From NCBI GenBank assembly GCA_012838315.1, contig DUPM01000136.1, positions 1 through 64,000 on the forward strand: a stretch of DNA of 64,000 nt, given 5' to 3'. The notes beneath the pieces are model-generated. The model made no database searches and had not been told where the DNA came from. It was given only the letters and a program-made list of their open reading frames with translations. Position numbers and translations under genes: made by a program. Shown here piece by piece: positions 58,838 to 64,000 of this stretch (positions are counted from its first letter, which is position 1; each line of letters opens with the position of its first letter). This DNA is from Clostridiaceae bacterium (GTDB taxonomy: Bacteria; Bacillota; Clostridia; Saccharofermentanales; Saccharofermentanaceae).

Positions 58838-58870
58838 CAAATGGACCAATTCATCGTATTGGTCCATTTG
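58838..58870. repeat. Perfect 13-bp inverted repeat between rubredoxin and fprA
   Basis: CAAATGGACCAAT and its exact complement flank a seven-base loop. No T-run follows on either strand, so it is not a standard terminator. It may adjust the rubredoxin to flavodiiron expression ratio or bind a regulator. Confidence 0.7.
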
Positions 58871-58927
58871 AATGAAATTCGTAATGATTCTACGCCCGGC
58901 ATTACCTACAGGAGGACTACAGATGAA

Positions 58928-59086
58928 TCAAAGAGGACTGAAAGAATCCTTTGTGGCACCACAAACAGGACAAAGCCAATCATCCGGGATATCTTCAAAA
59001 GCAGTTCCAGGAGCGACTCCGCTATCAGGATCGCCAACTTCAGGGTCATACTCGTAGCCACACAAATCACAAATGTACTTTTGCAT
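58928..59086 (-). CDS. Rubredoxin
   Basis: This 52-residue protein has the two iron-binding pairs [10 protein letters not shown] (residues 6-15) and [11 protein letters not shown] (39-49), plus the conserved [15 protein letters not shown] core. It carries electrons one at a time, most likely to FprA, which lies 198 bases downstream on the same strand. GGAGG precedes the ATG. Confidence 0.97.
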   Translation of the reverse strand: MQKYICDLCGYEYDPEVGDPDSGVAPGTAFEDIPDDWLCPVCGATKDSFSPL

Positions 59087-59189
59087 AAACTTTACCTCCG
59101 TAAATCTTTACACTCATTATATAGATTTCACGATGCGAAAAAATGGCGTTTCTGTTACAAAAATAAAAGCAAATCAAATACTTTTACCA

Positions 59190-60458
59190 TTACTTAATAT
59201 ATTCAAACTCTATATCGTACATCTTGACCGGATCCCCCTCTTGAATTCCCTTCTTTTCGAGCGCATCAATAATACCGCGCTTGCGCATCATGCGTTGGAA
59301 ATAATTCAATGAATCCGGATCATCAAAGTTCGTCGAATCCGAAAGATTCCGAATAAAAGCGCCCTCGATGCAATAAACGCCATCAACAACATTGATTTCA
59401 AAAAGCTTCTCTTCTTCAAATTTATAGAGTTTTTCTTCTTCGACAGCAATCGTTAATTCGGGTCTTGCGAGTAGTGGCACCATTCTTGCCAAAGTTTGAA
59501 CTAAGGGCTCCGTCCCATCCGCAATGGCCGCGCTCATTAGGAACAGTTCGAACCCCTTGTTTTTCACATATTCCGAAAACGCAGAAATTTGTTCTTCGCT
59601 GGCTTGATCAATCTTGTTGGCGACAACGATTCTCGGGCGATCCTTGAGCGATGCATCATATTGTTCGAGCTCGGAACTGATGGTCTCAAAGTCCGTGATG
59701 GCATCGCCGCCATCCTCTGCCGATACATCAACAACGTGAACAAGCAAACGCGTACGCTCTATATGTCTTAAGAAATCCATGCCGAGACCTGCGCCCTCAT
59801 GCGCACCTTCAATCAATCCGGGAATATCCGCGACGACAAAACTGACATCATCATATTGAACCATGCCAATCACCGGATCAATCGTCGTAAAAGGGTAATT
59901 GGCAATTTTGGGCTTCGCTGCCGAAATAACGGAAAGTAGCGTGGATTTTCCGGCGTTCGGTAAACCGACCAAGCCGACATCCGCCAGCAACTTCAATTCC
60001 AGAATCAATTCATATTCATCTCCGGGAATACCGGCTCGCGCAAAATTCGGCGCCTGCCGAACCGAATTTGAAAAATGAATATTGCCTTGTCCACCACGGC
60101 CTCCATTTGCGATAACTACTGTCATGCCGTCTTCGATCATGTCCGTAAGCACTTTGCCGCTCTCGACATCTTTAACTAATGTGCCGACCGGGACATCAAT
60201 GACCAGATTCTCGCCGCCTCGCCCATACATTTTTCGATTTTTGCCGTTTTCGCCATCCGGGGCAAAAAATTTGCGCTTATATCGAAAAGATCGGAGTGTC
60301 GACTGATCCTTAGTCGCACGCAAAATAACGTCGCCGCCTTTTCCGCCGTCACCGCCATCCGGGCCACCGTTCGTGATGTACTTTTCGGTATGAAAAGCAA
60401 CCATCCCGCGACCGCCGTCGCCACCTTTGACATGTATTTTGACCTTATCCGTGAACAT
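59190..60458 (-). CDS. obgE: Obg-family GTPase
   Basis: The 422-residue GTPase acts in large-subunit assembly and stress signalling. The glycine-rich Obg fold (VKGGDGGRGMVAF, GGPDGGDGGKGGDV) is followed by the G domain with GLPNAGKSTLLS, DIPGLIEGAHEG and VANKID, and a C-terminal OCT domain of about 75 residues as in Firmicutes. AAAGGAG precedes the ATG. A terminator separates it from rpmA upstream. Confidence 0.98.
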   Translation of the reverse strand: MFTDKVKIHVKGGDGGRGMVAFHTEKYITNGGPDGGDGGKGGDVILRATKDQSTLRSFRYKRKFFAPDGENGKNRKMYGRGGENLVIDVPVGTLVKDVESGKVLTDMIEDGMTVVIANGGRGGQGNIHFSNSVRQAPNFARAGIPGDEYELILELKLLADVGLVGLPNAGKSTLLSVISAAKPKIANYPFTTIDPVIGMVQYDDVSFVVADIPGLIEGAHEGAGLGMDFLRHIERTRLLVHVVDVSAEDGGDAITDFETISSELEQYDASLKDRPRIVVANKIDQASEEQISAFSEYVKNKGFELFLMSAAIADGTEPLVQTLARMVPLLARPELTIAVEEEKLYKFEEEKLFEINVVDGVYCIEGAFIRNLSDSTNFDDPDSLNYFQRMMRKRGIIDALEKKGIQEGDPVKMYDIEFEYIK

Positions 60459-60475
60459 ATTGTCTCCTTTTAATT

Positions 60476-60516
60476 AAAAAGGGCCGAACCGATAAAATAA
60501 TATCGGCCGGTCCTTT
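60476..60516 (-). terminator. Intrinsic terminator between rpmA and obgE
   Basis: On the minus strand a long stem (AAAGGACCG-CCGATA paired with TATCGG-CGGCCCTTT, with a small internal loop) is followed by five T. It ends about five bases before the obgE ribosome binding site, so obgE probably depends on readthrough or an internal promoter. Confidence 0.8.
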
Positions 60517-60548
60517 GCATGTCGATAAAACAAGTCTTAGCGGTTAGA

Positions 60549-60830
60549 TTACTCAACAGGATAAACGCTGACGCGCTTCTTATCTCTGCCGACTCTCTCA
60601 AACTTAACACGACCGTCAATCAGTGTGAAAAGAGTATCATCTGAGCCGATGCCGACATTATTACCTGGGTGAATCTTCGTGCCGCGTTGGCGAACGAGAA
60701 TGTTTCCGGCAACAACAGGTTGACCGTCGCCCTTCTTCGCACCTAAACGCTTGGACTCTGAATCACGACCATTCTTAGTCGAACCAACACCCTTCTTGTG
60801 CGCAAAGAGTTGTAAATCCATCTTGAACAT
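60549..60830 (-). CDS. rpmA: Ribosomal protein L27
   Basis: The 93-residue L27 lies at the peptidyl transferase centre. It has the N-terminal extension MFKMDLQLF ending before AHKKGVGS, the site cut by the Prp protease in Firmicutes. ATG 60830 has GGAGG eight bases upstream; the frame to 60845 is not used. prp is the adjacent upstream gene. Confidence 0.98.
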   Translation of the reverse strand: MFKMDLQLFAHKKGVGSTKNGRDSESKRLGAKKGDGQPVVAGNILVRQRGTKIHPGNNVGIGSDDTLFTLIDGRVKFERVGRDKKRVSVYPVE

Positions 60831-60854
60831 AATTAACACCTCCAATGTGTTCGT

Positions 60855-61211
60855 CTAATTCAACACGACTTGTATATGTTTTCCGCCGTAAGTCTCCTTA
60901 TCGGTCTGTTCCAAAAGATCAAATCCAGACTTAACGGTTGCCATAACCCACTGGGATGGCGCATCCTTGCCCTTCAATAACTCAACTTCCGGCAAGCGCA
61001 GCTTGCTGGCTGTACGAGCGCTATCTTGAGCAATTTGGTAGAAATCTTTCAATTCACACAACTCTTCGAGTGCATGAATCGCCGTCTGAAAAAGCGTCGA
61101 TGACGCTGCGCAGATGATGTCCCTACCGTATTCGTCAAAACCGGCATGCCCTTGGACGGATAATGAACGAATCAAACCGTCTTTGGTCACAGAAAACGTA
61201 ACGTTTATCAT
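60855..61211 (-). CDS. prp: Ribosomal-processing cysteine protease Prp
   Basis: The 118-residue protease removes the N-terminal peptide of L27. The catalytic His is in VQGHAGFDEYG (near 22) and the Cys in DIICAASSTLF (near 34). It stands between rplU and rpmA as in other Firmicutes. The ribosome binding site is weak, so low expression is likely. Confidence 0.95.
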   Translation of the reverse strand: MINVTFSVTKDGLIRSLSVQGHAGFDEYGRDIICAASSTLFQTAIHALEELCELKDFYQIAQDSARTASKLRLPEVELLKGKDAPSQWVMATVKSGFDLLEQTDKETYGGKHIQVVLN

Positions 61212-61230
61212 GTCAATTTACTGTCGTCGA

Positions 61231-61542
61231 TCAGGCGTTAATCGCCTTGATGCGAACCTTCGTGTATGGTTGTCTGTGGCCCTTCTTGCGGCGATAGCCC
61301 TTCTTGGCCTTATACTTGACAATGTTAACCTTCTTGTTCTTGCCGTGCTTGACAATCTCGCCTTCGACAGCGACCTTGGCCAAAGCATCTCCGGTCTTGA
61401 TCCCGTCATCGGTACCAACAGCAATAACTTGATCAAATTTGATCACATCACCCTGTTCTCCCTCAAGCTTCTCAATGAAGATCTCATCGTCTACGGCAAC
61501 CTTATACTGCTTGCCGCCGGTTAAAATAACTGCATACATCAT
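61231..61542 (-). CDS. rplU: Ribosomal protein L21
   Basis: The 103-residue L21 binds 23S rRNA; MYAVILTGGKQYKV and KKGYRRKKGHRQPYTKVRI are the family signatures. Two adjacent ATG codons (61542, 61539) follow AGGAGG. It opens the rplU-prp-rpmA operon behind a leader that probably binds L21. Confidence 0.97.
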   Translation of the reverse strand: MMYAVILTGGKQYKVAVDDEIFIEKLEGEQGDVIKFDQVIAVGTDDGIKTGDALAKVAVEGEIVKHGKNKKVNIVKYKAKKGYRRKKGHRQPYTKVRIKAINA

Positions 61543-61629
61543 GTGTGTTCTCCTCCTGTTCTTCCAGTCTCGCTGTTCATCCTAGGCAGTTGCAAACGCA
61601 ACATTTAGTAGCCCGGCACACGCGGTCAC
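61543..61629 (-). promoter_or_regulatory. L21 leader (autoregulatory mRNA element)
   Basis: The 87-base leader contains CCGGGCTACTAAATGTTGCG, TTTGCAACTGCC and AGGATGAACAGCGAGACTGG, blocks I associate with the Firmicutes L21 leader family. It starts at the mapped promoter and ends at the rplU ribosome binding site. Excess L21 should bind it and lower expression. Identity is from memory of the consensus. Confidence 0.72.
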
Positions 61630-61635
61630 CCGAGA

Positions 61636-61664
61636 ATGATAACACGCAAGGCATACCTTGTCAA
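61636..61664 (-). promoter_or_regulatory. Promoter of the rplU operon
   Basis: A perfect TTGACA and TATCAT lie 17 bases apart on the minus strand, starting the leader near 61629. Confidence 0.82.
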
Positions 61665-61694
61665 CGACAATGACTGAACCGAACAAAAGAATGC

Positions 61695-62381
61695 TTAGTT
61701 CGGTGAAAACACCGTAACACTGGCAGGCGTGAGGGCGAAAACGGACCAATCAATATATCTCAAGCGCCGAGACCATCCATCGTAAACAGCGACAAAAAAT
61801 CGATCCATTGAGCCTTCTTTCTCGTAAAGATCGTAACCGACTACCGATACGGTATGATTACTGTAATCTCCGAACGCAATGTTCAACATGACCGGCTTTC
61901 CTTTTTTGATTTCATCGAAAATGTATCTTCGTTTCATTATATAGTGACTCTTAACGATTGGCTTCATGTACCCAAAGACCTTGAGCACATCACGAGACAT
62001 GTTAGCTATGTTCCAGGGTCCATACCGTATGCGATTTTTTAGAGAATGAACCTTCACCGGATGGTATCCGTATTTTGAAAAAACATCTCGCGCCGCCCTG
62101 TACACAGCTTGCGCATTTGCAGGAACAAGCGGGAAATGCGTCTCTCGAAAAAATAGCAGTAAGCGAGTGAGTGATGTCAGCGTGCAGTTGTTGGCTGCTT
62201 TTTCAAATATAGACTGCGGAAAATCGTTCACACTAGTTAAAAATTGTTTGTCTTTGAGACGATAGTTATCCCCGTATAGAGTCCTAATATATAAAGGAAG
62301 ATCCTCTATACCAGCGTACCCAGAAAAAGACAAATTTTGACCCGGCCGCGCCGAGGGCGCACGCTTCTTATTTCGCATCAT
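61695..62381 (-). CDS. Papain-like (C39-type) cysteine peptidase homologue
   Basis: The 228-residue protein has a possible papain-like triad. Cys in ANNCTLTSLTRLL (near residue 66) is followed by His in DYSNHTVSVVGYDLY (near 178) and Asp in VAVYDGW. This resembles peptidase C39-like folds that include both peptidases and inactive relatives. No signal peptide or membrane segment is visible. It follows the LacI gene by 26 bases on the same strand. The family is not firmly recognised. Confidence 0.55.
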   Translation of the reverse strand: MMRNKKRAPSARPGQNLSFSGYAGIEDLPLYIRTLYGDNYRLKDKQFLTSVNDFPQSIFEKAANNCTLTSLTRLLLFFRETHFPLVPANAQAVYRAARDVFSKYGYHPVKVHSLKNRIRYGPWNIANMSRDVLKVFGYMKPIVKSHYIMKRRYIFDEIKKGKPVMLNIAFGDYSNHTVSVVGYDLYEKEGSMDRFFVAVYDGWSRRLRYIDWSVFALTPASVTVFSPN

Positions 62382-62407
62382 AAGCGTTGCTATCCTCCGA
62401 TTTCAAA

Positions 62408-63418
62408 TTATGTCAGGGGTGCAACAACAGATGCGCCGACATCAACGACAGCGGACAATTTAATTTTGCGTGCGACACCATTATACTCTTCGCGCATTCG
62501 CTCAATAAGCATCAATGCAGCGGTCTGGCCAATCTGCTCTACAGGCTGAATACCAATCGTCAATTTGGGGTGATAAATCCGAGAAATCGTCTGCGTCTCA
62601 AATCCGACAAAAGAAATATCACGAGGTATACTCATTCCAACTTCATTGAGGTAGGCCAAAGCACCAACCGTCAAATCATGTCCGGCAGTAAATACCGCCG
62701 TCGGACGTTTCGGCAGTTCAAGTAAATACTTCATTCCCTGGTAACCGCTTTTTTCGGAAACATCCACTTTATAAATTAGTTCCTCTCTGGGCAAAATACC
62801 GAATTTTTTATGAGCACTCATATACCCTGATATTCGATCCTCTGTCGTACTGACACCGGGTGCTCCGACCAAGATGCCCACATCGTGATGGCCCTTTTTG
62901 ATGCACATAGAGGTAATCTTCTTGGAAATCTCTGTGTTATCAATGACGACTGAATCATAAGCGCTTCCACTGACGCCGACATCGATAAAAACAAGTGGTG
63001 TGCCCTGGGCGACAACCTGCGACAAATCGCGCTTACGTACATTTATGGGTTGCATTACGATACCGTCAACTTGCTTATTTAAAAGAAGCTCCAATTTCTT
63101 GCTCGCACCTTCAGAATCATTCTCATCATAATCGCAGATAATCGTACTATAACCGTTCTCGAACAGCGTTCTGTCAATATGTGAAAGCACGGATAATCCG
63201 TAATAGTCCGCCAAACTCGGAATCAGGACACCAACCGTCATCGTTCGTCGGGTCTTCATGCCACGAGCAACGGTATTAACTCGATAATTAAGCTCATTGA
63301 TTGCCTGTTCGATGGCTTCGCGGTTCTCAGATAAAACGTTACCACCGTTAAGCATCTTGGAAACCGTTGCTATAGAAACGCCGGCCCGCTTGGCTACATC
63401 TTTAATCGTTGCCGCCAT
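62408..63418 (-). CDS. LacI-family transcriptional regulator
   Basis: The 336-residue regulator has the LacI helix-turn-helix IKDVAKRAGVSIATVSKMLN (residues 5-24) and a periplasmic-binding-protein-like sugar domain (VGVLIPSLADYYGLSVLSHI, AVFTAGHDLTVGALAYL, DISFVGFET). It probably senses a sugar or sugar phosphate. No transport or sugar operon is adjacent, so the regulon is not evident. Confidence 0.93.
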   Translation of the reverse strand: MAATIKDVAKRAGVSIATVSKMLNGGNVLSENREAIEQAINELNYRVNTVARGMKTRRTMTVGVLIPSLADYYGLSVLSHIDRTLFENGYSTIICDYDENDSEGASKKLELLLNKQVDGIVMQPINVRKRDLSQVVAQGTPLVFIDVGVSGSAYDSVVIDNTEISKKITSMCIKKGHHDVGILVGAPGVSTTEDRISGYMSAHKKFGILPREELIYKVDVSEKSGYQGMKYLLELPKRPTAVFTAGHDLTVGALAYLNEVGMSIPRDISFVGFETQTISRIYHPKLTIGIQPVEQIGQTAALMLIERMREEYNGVARKIKLSAVVDVGASVVAPLT

Positions 63419-63519
63419 AATTATCCCCTCTTGATCATATAGTTAAGAACTTCTACCCGATATAATAACTTGTAACGAGCCTTATCGCAACTTTATCACC
63501 CGGTCATTCCGCCAGAAAA

Positions 63520-64000
63520 TCACAACATAGACAAAATCATGTATAGTAACGCGCCCGACGCCGCCGGTAATAGAGACGAGCCACTGAGATGTCGAACTTT
63601 TCGACGGAAATAATCCGAAAAAAACACAAGAACAATATGGGCAATCAATACAACAAACATCCATGCTTGCTTAGACAGAAACGCAAAAACCAACGCGATA
63701 ATCATCGGCAATACAGAGACAAACCGAAAACGCATCGAAGAAAGAAATCCGCGGCCGTGATTCGGATTTTTATCCCCTACCGAATAGTAAAAGTCAATTT
63801 TTTGACAGGCAATTAATCCAACAATTAGCAATATCGAAAGCAAAATCAAAACAAGCATTCTCGGCATAACAACAAAACGGTTCAACGACGAAACATGATG
63901 AATAACATATACAAAAACGCCTAGCAGAAAAGATAACGTAACCGCTACAGAGATTAAAAACTTGCTATCAAAAACCTGTCGAATCAAACCCAGTTTTCGA
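63520..64000 (-). CDS. Membrane protein, 5' end cut by the window edge
   Basis: At least 155 residues with about five membrane helices (VAVTLSFLLGVFVYVI, MLVLILLSILLIVGLIA, LPMIIALVFAFL, WMFVVLIAHIVLVFF) are encoded, and the frame stays open to the window edge. A TTG at 63987 could be the start, but upstream codons are open, so the gene may be longer. No family is recognised. Confidence 0.5.
   Translation of the reverse strand, partial: RKLGLIRQVFDSKFLISVAVTLSFLLGVFVYVIHHVSSLNRFVVMPRMLVLILLSILLIVGLIACQKIDFYYSVGDKNPNHGRGFLSSMRFRFVSVLPMIIALVFAFLSKQAWMFVVLIAHIVLVFFSDYFRRKVRHLSGSSLLPAASGALLYMILSML

Overview
The window comes from an anaerobic, low-to-mid GC Gram-positive bacterium of the Clostridia type. 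The evidence is consistent strong GGAGG ribosome binding sites, sigma-A promoters with 17-bp spacers, a SAM-I riboswitch on metK, an L21 leader, AddAB instead of RecBCD, a FabT-type regulator, Rnf-type electron transport, and a rubredoxin/flavodiiron oxygen-scavenging pair. No phage, insertion sequence or CRISPR array is visible. Nearly all genes lie on the minus strand, so the stretch probably sits on one replichore. I cannot name the species; a member of the Oscillospirales is only a guess.

Layout. 0-11.5 kb: a tyrosine phosphatase (+), then minus-strand genes for a lipoprotein, rlmB-mrnC-cysS, cysE, a structured RNA with its own promoter, comFC, recD2 and metK under a SAM-I riboswitch. 11.7-16.9 kb: a compact plus-strand Tad/Flp pilus operon (degenerate TadZ, CpaF ATPase, fused TadB-TadC, Flp1 pilin, FHA protein). 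16.9-23.6 kb: the F1Fo ATP synthase operon, in which the delta subunit exists only as its C-terminal domain fused to the front of alpha. 23.8-26.3 kb: upp, rpiB, proA, then a 344-base gap holding DnaA-box-like sites. 26.6-31.4 kb: an rRNA methyltransferase, an esterase, a P-loop kinase, nagB and a CofE-like ligase. tRNA-Arg(CCT) follows.

31.8-38.4 kb: a zinc-ribbon membrane protein and rpoD, followed closely by a divergent Rnf-like operon (rnfC, rnfD, an enlarged rnfG-like gene, and one gene that looks like rnfE fused to rnfA, with no rnfB). 38.6-47.2 kb: a GNAT-TadA fusion and addAB. 47.2-51.9 kb: lipid genes (acyl ligase, PlsC acyltransferase, lipid kinase, acyl carrier protein, FabT-like repressor) with two matching FabT-type palindromes. 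52-64 kb: a DUF2344/radical SAM pair, an orphan trpF, pgi, a DUF4364 regulator, flavodiiron protein and rubredoxin, the rplU-prp-rpmA-obgE ribosomal group with its leader, a papain-like protein, a LacI regulator and a membrane protein cut by the window edge.

The most notable features are protein architectures: delta-alpha ATP synthase, RnfE-RnfA with lost cysteines and a remodelled RnfG, GNAT-TadA, and TadB-TadC. The best candidate for an undescribed system is the reduced Rnf-like complex downstream of rpoD.
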